Source of the DNA: Diphasiastrum complanatum
Lineage: Eukaryota; Streptophyta; Lycopodiopsida; Lycopodiales; Lycopodiaceae
Assembly: GCA_029204225.1 (NCBI GenBank)
Contig: CM055105.1
Span: 14,732,147 to 14,796,146, forward strand
Length of the DNA: 64,000 nt
Reading direction: 5' to 3'
Shown: positions 24,037 to 36,299 of the stretch, piece after piece
Numbering within the stretch: the first letter of the stretch is position 1
Layout: each line of letters starts with the position of its first letter
Position numbers and translations under genes: made by a program
The notes under the pieces: model-generated
Told to the model about the DNA's origin: nothing
Database searches by the model: none
The model's input: only the letters and a program-made list of their open reading frames with translations

Positions 24037-26844
24037 TTAACCAATCCAAAACATAATCACATTTATCTTCTCAAGAATCTTTGCAACGGGTGCAAAGGTC
24101 TCCTCATAATCAAGACCATGGATTTGAGCAAATCCTTTGGCACATAATCTTGCTTTATGCTTGTTGATGGTGCCATCATGATTGAACTTGATCCGAAATA
24201 CCCACTTGTAACCAATCACATGCTTGTTGGAAGGAGGATCCACAAGCTCCCAAGTATTGTTGGTGATCAATGCATCATACTCTTGCTTCATGGCATCATA
24301 CCACTCCTTGGTATTGAGTGCCTCTTGTACATTCTTTGGCTCTTCATGAGAGACATAAAAAACATAATTAGTGGAATCAAGATCCACTTGTTTGCCTTTG
24401 TCAACATATGAGAGCCTCTTAGGCTCGGATCTATCTCTCATGGATCTTCTTGGTGAAAAAATACGAGGAGAGTCTTCTTCAAATCTCGACCCCATCACAT
24501 CATGATTGTCTTCAAAATCAATAATTGATGATGCATCCATAGATTTCTTGATCTCGGCCTCTTCAAATGATGAGTGTTGATCTTCATGAAAGACAACATC
24601 TCTACTTTCAATAACTTGAGAAGTAGAGAGTATAAAGACTCTATAGGCCTTCTTGGTGGATGAGTATCCAACCATGATCCCTTTGCATGCACTAGGATCT
24701 TCCTTCTTCCTTGTTTCCAAGGGAATATGGACAAAGCATAAGCATCCAAAAACTCTAAGGTGATCAACCTTAGGCTTCTTCAAAAATAAGATTTCATATG
24801 GTGACTTTCCTCCAAGAGCTATATGTGGGAGCCTATTGCAAAGATAATTTGCACAATTAATGGCTTCTCCCAAAAAATCTTTTGGCAAAGATGCCTCAAT
24901 TCTCATAGATTTTGCACATTCACATAGAGATCTATTCTTTCTCTTGGCCACTCCATTTTGAGATGGAGAGTAGGCACAAGAAAACTCTCTTTTAATGCCT
25001 TCAAGCTCACAAAATTCTTGAAATTTATTGGAGATATATTCACCACCTCCATCACTTCTAAGAGCTTTAATCTTGAATGAGAATTGCTTCTCTACATAAG
25101 CTTTGAAAATAAGGAAATGATCAAACACCATAGATTTTGAAGCAAGAAGATATATCCAAGTGAATCTTGTGTAATCATCAATGAAAGTAACAAAACAAGT
25201 GGCTCCTCCCTTGCTTGTAGTTGATGAGAAATGCACATCCGAGTGGATTAACTCCAAATGATGCTTGCTTTTGATAGAAGATCTTGTAAATGGCTTTTTG
25301 TGAGATTTAGCAATAGCACAAGCCTCACAAGGCTTGATCTTCTTGGAGAATGACTTTGGCAAGCCAATAGCTTTGGATTCTTTGAACATAGAGAGCATGG
25401 ATTTGTAGTTGGGATGTCCCAACCTCCTATGCCATAATTCCTCCATAGAGAGCTTGTTCACAAGAGCAACATTACAAGCATTCACATACTCATTTGGATC
25501 TAGTTTATAGATGCCACCAAATCTAGATCCTAATCCAAGTATCTCATCATTCTTCTTGATAGTGCAAGTATCAACATTGAATTTTACATCAAGGCCATTA
25601 TCAAGCAATTGGCCAACACTAATAAGATTCTTGGTAAGCTTAGGTACATAAAGAACTCTAGAGAGAGAAAGAACTTTAGAGGATGCAAGCTTCAAGGGAA
25701 TGTTCCCTATGCCTTCAATAGGACATTCAAAATCATTTGCAGTGTATATTGAATTCTTCACTCCATCATAAGGTGCAATAGAAGAGAAAGAGTCCTTGGA
25801 GCTACACATATGTGAAGAGGCTCCACTATCAATATACCATAGGCCGTCCTTCTTGAAAGGAGTAGATGAGAAACTAGAGACCATAAGAGATCCCTCTCCA
25901 TCACTTGCAATAGTGTCTTCCTTCTCATTGGTAATATTGGCTTGCTTGAGTTGATTTTTTTTTTTGAAGCAATTGGTGGCATAATGACCTTTCTTGCCAC
26001 AATAAAAGCACTTGATCTTCTTCTTCTTCTTGAGCTTGGATGATGAAGCATTAGAGGAATCATCTTCCTCCTCATCTTTGTCTTTGGATTTGACTTTGTC
26101 CTTGCTTGAGGATAGTTAATGTTGGTTCTTGCTCCTCTCTTTGTGCTTATCCTTGACAAAAAGAGCTTTGCCATTATTATGAGTGAGAGAAAGCTTGTCC
26201 ATCCTCAAGAGCTTATACTCTTGTCTTGATTCTTCTGAAATTAGCACACTTTGGAGAGCCTCCAAACTTGGTAGCTCCTCCTTAATGGCATAGGATTGGA
26301 CAAGATTATCAAATTTACTTCTCAAGCCATTGAGAATGACTTGAACTAGCTCATTTTAATTGATGGAATCACCAATACAAGCAAGCTCTCTATGAATATC
26401 TTTTACTCTCAAAACATAACTAGATGCACTCTCATCACTCTTTTGGCTACTTTGAAAGATTTGATTCCTAAGAGTGAGAAGCCTAGAGGTATTCTTAGCC
26501 TCATAGATAGTCTTGAGACAATCCCAAGCTTCTTTGGCTGTTGTACAAGTACCTATCTCCCTCAATATCTCATTAAAGACATTCATCTTAATGTAGTGGA
26601 GAGCCATCCTAGCTCTCTTTTTGTAATTTTGAACCTCTTGAAGAACTTGTGGTTCTTCTTCAAGGCCAAGAACTATGTCCATCACGTCTTGAAGGATCAA
26701 GATGGACTCCATCCTCATTTTCCAAATTGAATAATTTGAAGTGGTCAATCTTTCACTTGGTTCCAACAAGGATGAACCCATTGAAGACATTTGAAGTGAA
26801 GGAAACTCAGATGATGAACAATAAATGTTGTTACACACTTTCAA
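24037..26844 (-). pseudogene. Ty1/Copia gag-pol, 5' half (gag, protease, integrase, start of RT)
   Basis: One reading frame runs about 2.8 kb with only two in-frame stops (about 26356 and 26116). Order: UBN2-type gag (TTSNYSIWKMRMESIL ... RELACIGDSIN), CCHC zinc knuckle (CFYCGKKGHYATNC, about 25970-26015), protease active site (WYIDSGASSHM, about 25835), integrase zinc region, integrase core with HSD, LRSDGGGEY and SPSQNGVAKRKNR. The last normally reads GVAERKN, so the third catalytic acid is Lys. Then the IN C-terminus and the start of RT (WELVDPPSNKHVIGYKWVF ... YEETFAPVAK). After about 24078 the match stops, before the palm domain. The element reads right to left from the LTR at 27547. Its missing 3' half matches what begins at 61045 on the plus strand. 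Confidence 0.9.
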
Positions 26845-27532
26845 TAGGATCCAATAATTGAGTACTATGTCCTCCTATGAAAGATCTTACAATAATTTGT
26901 GAATTGATTCTCACTAGCTACACAAATCTCTCTAAAACAAGATCTATTTCACATCAAATGATGGAGTATAGGCAAAGTTAGGATCCAACACTCTTAGCAC
27001 ATGTGAAATACACTAAGAAACCAAATTTGACTCAAATACAATGATATTGCATGAAACAAAATGGCTAAGATCTCAAAACAGTGCCTAGATCACATATAGA
27101 TGAGATTGGCAAGCATACAACTGTGATTTTGGATCAACCAAGCAATCTCTTGACCAAACCAAATGTGTCCACCTAGGTCTAGGTGCCCTACCTAACCCTC
27201 TTCAAAAGCTTATAGCTTTTGATTGGCTCAACCAAATGGAATGAAACTGATTGCAACAGAAACTAGACAAAAATAGCTTCAAAACAAGCTATCAAGCAAG
27301 ATAAATGGATCAAACATGAGAGAGAACTTCCAAACTGAAATTGGATGTTCTTCACACATGTCTGAGCACCTGATTCCGTACAGTACCAGGTCAGACCCAA
27401 TCAATGTCCTTTTGATCTCTTTTGATCCAAGATTGAACAAGATAGCTAGGAAAATGGGCCTTGACAATTTCTAGCTCAAGATTGATGAAAATTTTTCACT
27501 TAGATAGATCAAAATGCATGGTAACCTTGGGT

Positions 27533-27546
27533 AGGCTCTGATACCA
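27533..27546 (-). other. Primer-binding site of the Copia element
   Basis: Minus strand TGGTATCAGAGCCT directly abuts the LTR end; complementary to the 3' end of initiator-Met tRNA. Confidence 0.85.
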
Positions 27547-27760
27547 TGTTGATTTTCACACGTGTGGACTGCCCACTACATGTACTTGTGATCTCCTAAG
27601 GTGTGTAGATGCACCAAGATCAAGACTAGATTGAGATTCAAGATCAATCTTGTATCCTATGGCAAAAACACACTACTACATGCATTCAATCACTTCCAAC
27701 TCTCACTCACACGTGTGGGAAGTATTCAAAAAATAATCTAAGTAAAAACAAGCTGCTCTC
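27547..27760 (-). mobile_element. Truncated 5' LTR of the Copia element
   Basis: About 214 bp matching the last part of the LTR at 62339-63074 with about three differences; ends ...AAAATCAACA. The outer ~520 bp of the LTR is missing: the match breaks at AGCTGCTCTC and passes straight into another Copia fragment. Confidence 0.85.
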
Positions 27761-27763
27761 ATA

Positions 27764-27897
27764 TTGCTGCAGCCAAGATGGCTAATGAGCTAACATGGCT
27801 CAAACAGTTTCTAGAAGGACTGGGAGACAGCACCAATGATCCCTTGATGTTGTACATGGATAACGCCTCTTCTATTCATCTAAGTAAAAGCATATAT
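27764..27897 (+). pseudogene. Ty1/Copia RNase H fragment
   Basis: AAKMANELTWLKQFLEGLG followed by LMLYMDNASSIHLSKS: the Copia RNase H 'EA.WL..LL.ELG ... L.CDN.SAI.LA.N' block, with Asp-Asn in place. About 45 codons remain; it is cut on the left by the truncated LTR and on the right by an LTR starting at 27898. Confidence 0.7.
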
Positions 27898-28762
27898 TGT
27901 TGCGCCGGCGCCTCAAAGGGGCGCTGGGACTTGAGCGGTTTCCCCAACACACGCTTAGGTCTAACATTCATCCATCATCACTTACGTAAAAGCCAACTCA
28001 GAAATGTAACAAGCTTAACCATTCAGACTTAAGAAAATTGGAATCCCAACCAACCCGAAAGCCAACTCAGAATCCGTCCCCAAAAGGTATCCAAAGGCAA
28101 AGACAAGCCACACATGAAACCCAAGGCATAGTGGTCGCCAAACTGACCAATTGGCATAGCGGCAAGCCCCATGTCGATGACAGGGACCCTTAGGCGCCAG
28201 CGACGCAAAAAGGTTGTAGTAAGGGTCCCGGAGGCGAAACCTAAATGGTAATCATCCCCAAGGATCAACTTTATTAGATCTGGAAGAGGCTACATTCATA
28301 CATAGACTGACCGGTCTCGGGGCCATGAACACTTGTTGGGCATTGTGCCTAGCTCGTGTTGGTAGAGGGAGCTAAGACCTGGCGACTGGATTCCTGGCGC
28401 TGGTTGAGCTGCCCAAGTTTTTGTTTGTCTGACTCCCCCTATAGTTCTGGTGTGATTCGGCACACCCCCTCTGTCATGAACATAGTGCTTTCTGGTAAAG
28501 CACGCTTTTTAGGACTTAGTTTTGATTTTGCTGATTACGCCTGACAAGCCTGGCAGAATCAGTCTAGGCAGAATGAACTTGCTTCCTAACTAGGCCATGA
28601 CTCGAGCTCCAGAGCTAGCTCATGACTTGTGACTGCTTGACTGACTCACCACAGATCGGAGGCTCAGTCGTCGACGTTCTAACTTGCTTTGGGACATTAG
28701 GAAACGTCACCCCTTAGAGTCTTACAGGGCATGCTGGGTGCACCCGAGTCAGCTTTACGACA
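27898..28762 (-). mobile_element. Isolated Gypsy LTR, family G1
   Basis: Minus strand runs TGTCGTAAAGCTGACTC ... GGCGCAACA (about 865 bp). The start matches the LTR edges at 33472 and 57992; the end matches 54420-54534 next to its primer-binding site. No internal region adjoins either side, so it may be a solo LTR or a fragment. No clear target-site duplication. Confidence 0.7.
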
Positions 28763-29040
28763 TATCCCCTCTTAGTAACCAAAAACTACTTAAGATATGG
28801 GATTTAACTCTGAACTGATGAACATGTGCATGTGCTGATTTTAACCTGGTACATGTGAATCATGATGTACTTGTTCTCACTTTATTCAAGAAACGATCAA
28901 GGTTTTATTGGAATGGGGACACGTGACCACTATGAGGTGCTCACTATGAGTGACCACTATGAGGTGCTCACTTTGTTTGAGAAAGGAACAAGGCTTTATT
29001 GGAATGGTGAGGCAATGATTACCTGAACAGGTCGTGTTGT
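28763..29040. other. Short direct duplication, no gene
   Basis: GTGACCACTATGAGGTGCTC is repeated at about 28923 and 28949, and two AAGGNTTTATTGGAATGG blocks flank it. Nothing else. Confidence 0.5.
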
Positions 29041-30197
29041 AAAGCTACCTTTACATAGCTTTACTTCCGATGCCACTGGCGCGAGCATTGTCCCTGGCGC
29101 CAGCAGCGCCCCTGCTGCTCCCGACTGTAGCGCAGGCATCCCAAAGGGAGCCGGGAACCACGACTTAGCTTCCCAGCCTTCAACTCTTGCCATCCAAATC
29201 CACTTGACATACAAGCAGCCAACTCGCCAACAACGATCAGACTTGACCAGCTTGAAGTTCCGAAAACCAACATTGAGATCCAACCTGGCGCCATGCCAGA
29301 TCGGGGGTCCTGATGTGGGTGACTTCCCTCCAAGCAAGCCGCCCGACCGACTCAGGGCGAGCTCCAACCAAGTCTCAGCCTCCCTTGCTGGAATGTTGTC
29401 ATGGCTCTCGCCTTGGCATGCTAGCGCCCCGGAGACTAGGGTCGGCCACACACTTGAAATGTAACCTTCTCAGATTTATCAATAAAGTGGGATTTTTCTC
29501 AAACTGACTCTGATTACCTTCTGGGTTTCAGTGTTCGGTAAAAGCGCCAGTTGTAAGGCCGCTTTCAAAATTTTTAACTTGGCACATAGCTGAGGGTCGT
29601 ATCCCGGGACGCCAGCGGTATGCCATCGGGACCATTCGGTCCGTGGCTCCAGCAGTATGCTGTCGGGACCATTTGGTCCAGGAACTGGTTGTTTCCATAT
29701 CTGTCGCGGCTTGTGGTTCTCAGTGTTCCTTGCATGAATGTGAATGGGTTAAGCTCTTGGGGAATGGGCTCTAACCTGTCGGCTGAGTTGGATGGCTTGC
29801 TTGGGTGGATGTCACCTGTTTATGGCTGTCAAGTCTGGCATGGCGCCAGGTTGGCTTCCAGCGCTCGTGACGAAGCTTTTAGTTGGTTAAGTCTGATGTA
29901 TGTCAGACCGCTTGCTTGGAATGGATATTACTCATTTGTAATGAAGCTTCGAGTTGGTTAAGTTTGATGTATGTCGGGCGGCTTGCTTGGAGGGAAGTCA
30001 CCCACATCGGGACCCCCGATCTGGCATGTGGCCAGGTTGGATCTCAATGTTGGTTTTCGGATCTTCAAGTTGGTTAAGTCTGATCGTTGTTGGCGAGTTG
30101 GCTACTTGTATGGCAAGTGGGTTTGGATTGCAAGAGTTGAAGGCTGGGAAGCTAAGTCGTGGTTCCCGGCTCCCTTTGGGATGCCTGCGCTACACAT
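29041..30197 (+). mobile_element. Gypsy LTR, family G2, with an inverted internal piece
   Basis: Starts with the GGCGCC-rich LTR head (29041-29130). A reversed piece of the same LTR's tail (TGTAGCGCAGGCATCCC, about 29130-29335) is followed by the remaining LTR in plus orientation to GCCTGCGCTACA (30193). It contains AATAAAGTGGG near 29480, a plausible polyadenylation signal. Peptide frames here are GC-rich shadows. Confidence 0.6.
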
Positions 30198-31275
30198 TGC
30201 CTCAGTCACGGCCCACCACTTTTTGGTCGATAGCCCTTATAGCTAAACGATCGGCAGCTATACCGCACCGGCAGCTAACCACTCGTGCTTTACACCCGAA
30301 TTGGGGCAGCATCTCTGTATCAATGGTTAACCCGTACAGTTCGAATATGTAGCCTCGCACCCCACAAGGTACAGATCATGCTTTCACCTACCTAGGAAGC
30401 ACTTTGCCTCGTCCGTCCTACGTGCAGACAGTGCCAGGCCCGAACCACGAGAACTGACCGTGCTTACACCTCAAGGGCAGCACTTTGACTCATTAAGTCC
30501 CCCGTTCTGCCAACCACCCTGACCATGGACGCACCCATGCTTACATTGTGGGCAACACCTTGCACAACAGTTGTCTTGATGAACCCCAAACTTTCGCCAT
30601 TTCCGTGAGATCCGCATAGCTGACCGGCTAGTCGGCTCTAATACCACATGTAGCGCAGGCATCCCAAAGGGAGCCGAAAACCATGACTTAGCTTCCCAGC
30701 CTTCAACTCTTGCCATCCAAACCCACTTGACATACAAGCAGCCAACTCGCCAACAACGATCAGACTTAACCAACTTGAAGTTCCGAAAACCAACATTGAG
30801 ATCCAACCTGGCGCCATGTCAGATCGGGGGTCCCGATGTGGGTGACTTCCCTCCAAGCAAGCCGCCCGACATACATCAAACTTAACCAACTCGAAGCTTC
30901 GTTACAAACGAGTAACATCCATTCCAAGCAAGCGGTCTGACTTACATCAGACTTAACCAACTGAAAGCTTCATCACGAGCGCTGAAAGCCAACCTGGCGC
31001 CACGCCAGACTGGACAGCCATAAACAGGTAACTTCCACCCAAGCAAGCCATCCAACTCAGTTGACATGTTAAAGCCTGTTCCCCAAGAGCTTAACCCATT
31101 CACGTTCATGCAAGGAACACTCAGAACCACAAGCCGCGACAGATATGGAGACAACCAGTTCCCGGACCAAATAGGCGCCGGCGCAACAGCAACAGGGACG
31201 CTACTGGCGCCGGGGACAATGCTGGCGCCAGTGCCGCCGGAAGTAAAGCTTGTAAAGGTAGCTTTACAATATCCA
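30198..31275 (-). mobile_element. Gypsy G2 leader, primer-binding site and deleted LTR
   Basis: Minus strand: LTR with an internal deletion (31275-30648, ending GCGCTACA), then TGGTATTAGAGCCG (Met-tRNA primer-binding site), then about 450 bp of internal leader similar to 54548-54990. The leader is cut at 30198 by fusion to the plus-oriented LTR. No gag or pol. Confidence 0.65.
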
Positions 31276-32580
31276 CCGTACCTTTATAAAATTTGATATC
31301 TGAATCAAATGTCAGATTAAAGTAAATGTGTCTCCCAATTAAAATAACTATACATTTAAGGTAATGGCACAGTACTCAATTTACTGGCCACTTTTTATTA
31401 ACACTGAAGCTGGCACACCACAATCGAAGGCTCAGCTTTTTGTACCGAAAAATTACATAACATAAAAATATCTCTTTGTCTGGCGAAATTTGGACCTAAT
31501 AAGCTGACAAGTTTTTGTTGTGGAAAGGAAAGCTTGTTATAGGCTTTCTCTTGACAAGCAATGATGAGGAGACATAGTGAGTACGCTGACTTGTGTTACG
31601 TGTAAAGCAGTTGATCAACGAAGGACCTGTGGAAGTTGAGTCTTGCACGAGAGACTTGGTACTTCGAGCGGATGCTAAGGGACAGTTCGTATTGGAAATC
31701 GGACTAGTGCAAACTTTGGGTGCATGTGTCTGATTCAAAGAGAGCTACTTGAAGCCAAGCTGGATGTACACTTCTTGTTTTGACTATGAGACAACTGACC
31801 AGTGATGGAATTGTGAAAGTTAAGTTTTGCGTGACGGACATGGCGCTTCAAACGAACGCGAAGAGATAGTTCCTATGCGGAGCAAACTGGTGCGACCCCT
31901 TGGCTCTCCACGAGGTCAATGGTTACATTTGGATTCATTCAAAGACAACTACTTCAAGCTAAGTGAGAGGTGCATTGCGAAGTACTCAAAATTTGCCTAC
32001 CTCAAAGAGCCAAAAATGAAAAGTATCAAGATCAGGCTGGGACAAGGAGAGAAATCAAGGTGCAGAAGCAACAAGGCACGGAGTGGACCATAAAGTGGGC
32101 AATCAAACGATAAATCCATTGGCTCAAGGAACCCTGATACCTGTGCGGAATTGATTAGATCTGGAGCTCAGGGAGCTCAACACTAAGTGCATCAAGGACA
32201 AATCAGGAGCTCAAAGGAGTTCCAATGTCAGAAGTCAGAAGCGACAGGGGCGAACATTTCACAGAAAGGCCTCTGTCACCAGTTAATAAGGTTCTTGGGT
32301 TTCACGAAAGCGATATAAAACCTACGCTTTTTCCAGACAAAGTGATATTTTCAAGTAAAGTAATTTTTCAGTACAAAGAGCTGAGCCTCCGACTTGTGGT
32401 GTACCAGCTTCAATGTTAATAAAAAGTGGCCAGTAAAATGACTACTGTGCCAAATAGCTCAAATGTATAGTTAATTTTAATTGGGAGACACCTTTACTTT
32501 AATCTGACATCTGATGAGGACATCAGATTTTATAAAGGTGGGGTGGATGTTGTAAAGGTAGTACCTTTACAAGCTTTACT
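31244..32580. mobile_element. About 1.3-kb element with ~220-bp inverted ends
   Basis: 31244-31460 and 32360-32580 are inverted copies: GTAAAGGTAGCTTTACA-type edges, CTTTATAAAATTTGAT against ATCAGATTTTATAAAGG, CTCCCAATTAAAATAAC against TTAATTTTAATTGGGAG, GGCCACTTTTTATTAA against TTAATAAAAAGTGGCC. The 900-bp interior has only short frames (31827-32093, Lys/Arg-rich, unassigned). Edges overlap G2 LTR sequence. Confidence 0.6.
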
Positions 32581-33471
32581 TCCGGCGCCACCGGTGCCAG
32601 CATTGTCCCCGGCGCTTGGCAACCAACTTACCAATCTCCCTGGGAACCTGGAAGAATCTACTAATGTTCACAATCTTGAAGATGGATGCCTTCGATGTTA
32701 TTTTGGGATTAAGCTGGTTTAACGAACATGTTGTGGCCTTCTTGGCAAAAGGGGTTAACCTTGTGTTATTATATAATGGTAGGGGACCTAGTGTCGTCAG
32801 AGTTGTGCCAGGGGACCAACTAGAAAAAAACGACACAAATGAACCAAATGGAGCCAACATTGCCTGCAGTTTCTACATCAAAGGTGAATTCAAGTGCCGA
32901 TGCAGAGCTCAAGGAGCTCAACTTGTGTGACAAAGCGAAAGCTCACCTCTTTAACGAAGGACATCCAGCAGTGACAAACCAGTTGATGCGAGGTGAAATG
33001 GAGCCAACATTGCCTGCAGCTTCTACATCAGAAGTGAATCTAAGTGCCGATGCAGAGCTCAAGGAGCTCAACCTAGGCGACCAAACAAAAAATCTAGAGT
33101 CCTAGGGGACTCATCCAGACGTGCGACGAAAATGACATATTTGAGGCTGAAGGGAGCCGTAAGTACCTTTTTCTTTCATGTTAATAAAGTAAGCCGCATT
33201 TCTCATCGAGGAGTGAGCTTCAGTCTAATGCCTAAGTGCAGCAGCTTTACACAGGTTTTACGTAAGTGAACTAGATCCACACTTTTCTTGTGTTGGGTGC
33301 AAACACAATGTTTTTACTTCTCTTTATAGTTGGTCTCCTTTGGCCTGTGAATCAAGCCCGTGCCCTTGTATATGTGAATAAAGTCTGGCCGGTGAATTAA
33401 GCCCGTGCCAAGAGTCTTAGGTTCTAGTTTGGCCCTGATGAGGACATCATCTTTCTCAAACCAGGGGAGGA
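32581..33471 (+). pseudogene. Gypsy internal remnant (protease-RT linker to polypurine tract)
   Basis: DAFDVILGLSWFNEHVVAF (about 32680-32740) matches the conserved 'yDvILGmdWL..h' linker between protease and RT. Then an 83-bp sequence (GGAGCCAACATTGCCTGCAG...) is repeated at 32846-32928 and 32996-33078. The region ends with the G1 3' leader (AGCTTTACACAGGTTTTACG) and the polypurine tract AGGGGAGGA before the LTR at 33472. RT and integrase are absent. Confidence 0.65.
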
Positions 33472-34089
33472 TGTTGTAAAGCTGACTCGGGTGCACCCAA
33501 CGTGCCATGTAAGACTCTAAGGGGTGACACTCTCTAAGGTCCCAGAGCAAGTTAGAACGTCAAGGACTGAGCCTCCGACCTGTGGTGAACCAGTCAAGTA
33601 GTCACAAGTCATGAGCTAGCTCTGGAGCTTGAGTCATGGCCTAGTCAAGAAGCAAGTTGATTCTGTCGCCGGGAAGGCTCTCGAGACCCTTGTCCAGGAG
33701 CCAGACTGATTCTGCCAGGCTTGCCAAGCTTAATCAGCAAAATAAAAACTAGGTCCTAAAAATCATGCTTTACCAGAAAGCACTATGTTTCAAACCAGAG
33801 GGGTGCGCCGAATCACAGCTAAACTATAGGGGGAGTCCGGCAGATAGAAACTTAGGCAGCGCAACCAGTGCCAGGAATCCAGTCGCTAGGTCTCACCTCC
33901 CTCTACCAGCACAAGCTAGGCATAATGTCCACCACGTGTTGGTGGCCCCGAGACCGGTCAGTCTATGTATGAATGTAACCTTTTACAAATCTAATAAAGT
34001 TGATTCTTAGAGATGATTACCATTTCGGTTTCGCCTCCGGGACCGGTCCAAGTGGAAGGACCCTTACTACAACCTTTTTACGTCGCCGG
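33472..34089 (+). mobile_element. Gypsy LTR, family G1, 3'-truncated
   Basis: TGTTGTAAAGCTGACTCGGG start after a polypurine tract; runs to TTTTTACGTCGCCG, where a reversed G2 LTR begins. The last ~200 bp of the G1 LTR is missing. Confidence 0.75.
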
Positions 34090-34985
34090 TGTAGCGCAAG
34101 CATCCCAAAGGGAGCCGGGAGCTGCGACTTAGCTTCCCAGCCTTCAACTCTTGCCATCCAAACCCAATTGACATACAAGCATCTAACTCACCAACAACGA
34201 TCAGACTTAACCAACTTGAAGTTCTGAAAACCAACATTGAGATCCAACCTGGCGCCATGCCAGATCGGGGGTCCCGATGGGGGTGACTTCCCTCCAAGCA
34301 AGCCGCCCGACATAAATCAAACTTGACCAACTCGAAGCTTCATTACAAACGAGTAACATCCATTCCAAGAAAGCGGTCTGACTTACATCAGACTTAACCA
34401 ACTGAAAGCTTCATCACGAGCGCTAAAAGCCAACCTAGCGCCACGCCAGACTGGACAGCCATAAACAGGTAACTTCCACCCAAGCAAGCCATCCAACTCA
34501 GCTGACAGATTAAAGCCGGTTCCCCAAGAGCTTAACTCATTCACGTTCATGCAAGGAACACTCAGAACCACAAGCCGCGACAGATATGGAGACAACCAGT
34601 TCCTGGACCAAATGGTCCCGACAGCATACCGCTGGCGCCACGGACCGAATGGTCCCGACGGAATACCGCTGGCATCCCGGGATACGACCCTCAGCTATGT
34701 GCCAACCTAAAAATTTTGAAAGCGGCTTTTACCGAACACTAAAACCCAGAAGGTAAACAGTGTCAGTTTGAGAAAAATTCCACTTTATTGATAAATCTGA
34801 GAAGGTTACATTTCAAGTGTGTGATCGACCCTAGTCTCCGGGGCGCTAGCTTGCCAAGGCGAGAGCAATGACAACATTCCAGCAAGGGAGGCTGAGACTT
34901 GGTTGGAGCTCCCCTGAGTCGCAACCTGCACTCCCCTATAGTATTGGTGTGATTCGGCACCCCCCCCCCCCCCCCCCCATACCAA
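34090..34985 (-). mobile_element. Gypsy LTR, family G2, reversed fragment
   Basis: Begins TGTAGCGCAAGCATCCC (LTR tail in reverse) and continues through the standard G2 order to the GTGATTCGGCACC block, ending in a (C)n run at 34960-34978. Confidence 0.7.
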
Positions 34986-36272
34986 GCACTCTACCCAAGC
35001 TGGTAAAGCACCAGTACCCTTACAAGCTTTACAACACTACCCTTACAAGCTTTAGTTCCGACGCCATCGGCGCCAGCTATGTCCTCGGCACCAGCAGCGC
35101 CCTTGCTGCTCCCGGCGCCAACGATGCCAATGGTGCCGACACTGCCTCCGGCGCCACTGTGACCTAAATCCAGCCGGCGCCAAGTTCCTATGGCTGCAAA
35201 TCTTTGATCGGTTCTAGCGGAGTCCAGAGAGCTCAGATCGATGTGCAATCACCTCACACGATCTAGTCATGATTAAAGGAAGCCTGGGGATCAATAAAAT
35301 CTAGAGAGAGAAAATGATTTTCTAGAAAGAGAAAATCCTAGAGAGAGAAAAACGTACTTTACCAGCTTGGGTAGAGTGCTTGGTATGAGGGGGGGTGCCG
35401 AATCACAGCAATACTATAGGGGAGTGCGGGTTGCGACTCAGGGCGAGCTCCAACCAAGTCTCATCCTCCCTTGCTGGAATGTTGTCATGGCTCTCGCCTT
35501 GGCATGCTAGCGCCCCGGAGACTAGGGTCAGTCACACACTTGAAATGTAACCTTCTCAGATTTATCAATAAAGTGGGATTTTCCTCAAACTGACTCTAAT
35601 TACCTTCTGGGTTTCAGTGTTCGGTAAAAGCGCCAGTTGTAAGGCCGCTTCCAAATCTTTAAGTTGGCACATAGCTGAGGGTCGTATCCCGGGACGCCAG
35701 CGGTATGTCGTCGGGACCATTCGATCCGTGGTGCCAGCGGTATGCTGTCAGGACCATTTGGTCCAGGAGCTGGTTGTTTCCATATCTGTCGCGGCTTGTG
35801 GTTTTGAGTGTTCCTTGCATGGACGTGAATGGGTTAAGCTCTTGGGGAACGGGCTCTAACCTGTCGGCTGAGTTGGATGGCTTGCTTGGGTGGAAATTAC
35901 CTGTTTATGGCTGTCCAGCGCCAGGTTGGCTTCCAACGCTCATGACGAAGCTTTCAGTTGGTTAAGTATGATGTAAGTCAGACCGCTTGCTTGGAATGGA
36001 TGTTACTCGTTTGTAACGAAGCTTCGAGTTGGTGAAGTTTGATGTATGTCGGGCGGCTTGCTTGGAGGGAAGTCACCCAAATCGGGACCCCCGATCTGGC
36101 ATGGCGCCAGGTTGGATCTCAATGTTGGTTTTCGGAACTTCAAGTTGGTTAAGTCTGATCGTTGTTGGCGAGTTGGCTGCTTGTATGTCAAGTGGGTCTG
36201 GATGGCAAGAGTTGAAGGCTGGGAAGCTAAGTCGTGGTTCCCGGCTCCTTTTGGGATGCCTGCGCTACATGT
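34986..36272 (+). mobile_element. Gypsy LTR, family G2, nearly complete, with primer-binding site
   Basis: Head with CTTTACAAGCTTTA and many GGCGCC palindromes, then the CTAGAGAGAGAAAA block, GTGCCGAATCACA, AATAAAGTGGG (about 35567, candidate polyadenylation signal) and the tail ending GCGCTACATG. It is followed by TGGTATTAGAGTC (36273), the Met-tRNA primer-binding site. The internal region stops after ~30 bp, where a reversed LTR begins. Confidence 0.75.
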
Positions 36273-36299
36273 GGTATTAGAGTCGACTGGCCGGTCAGC

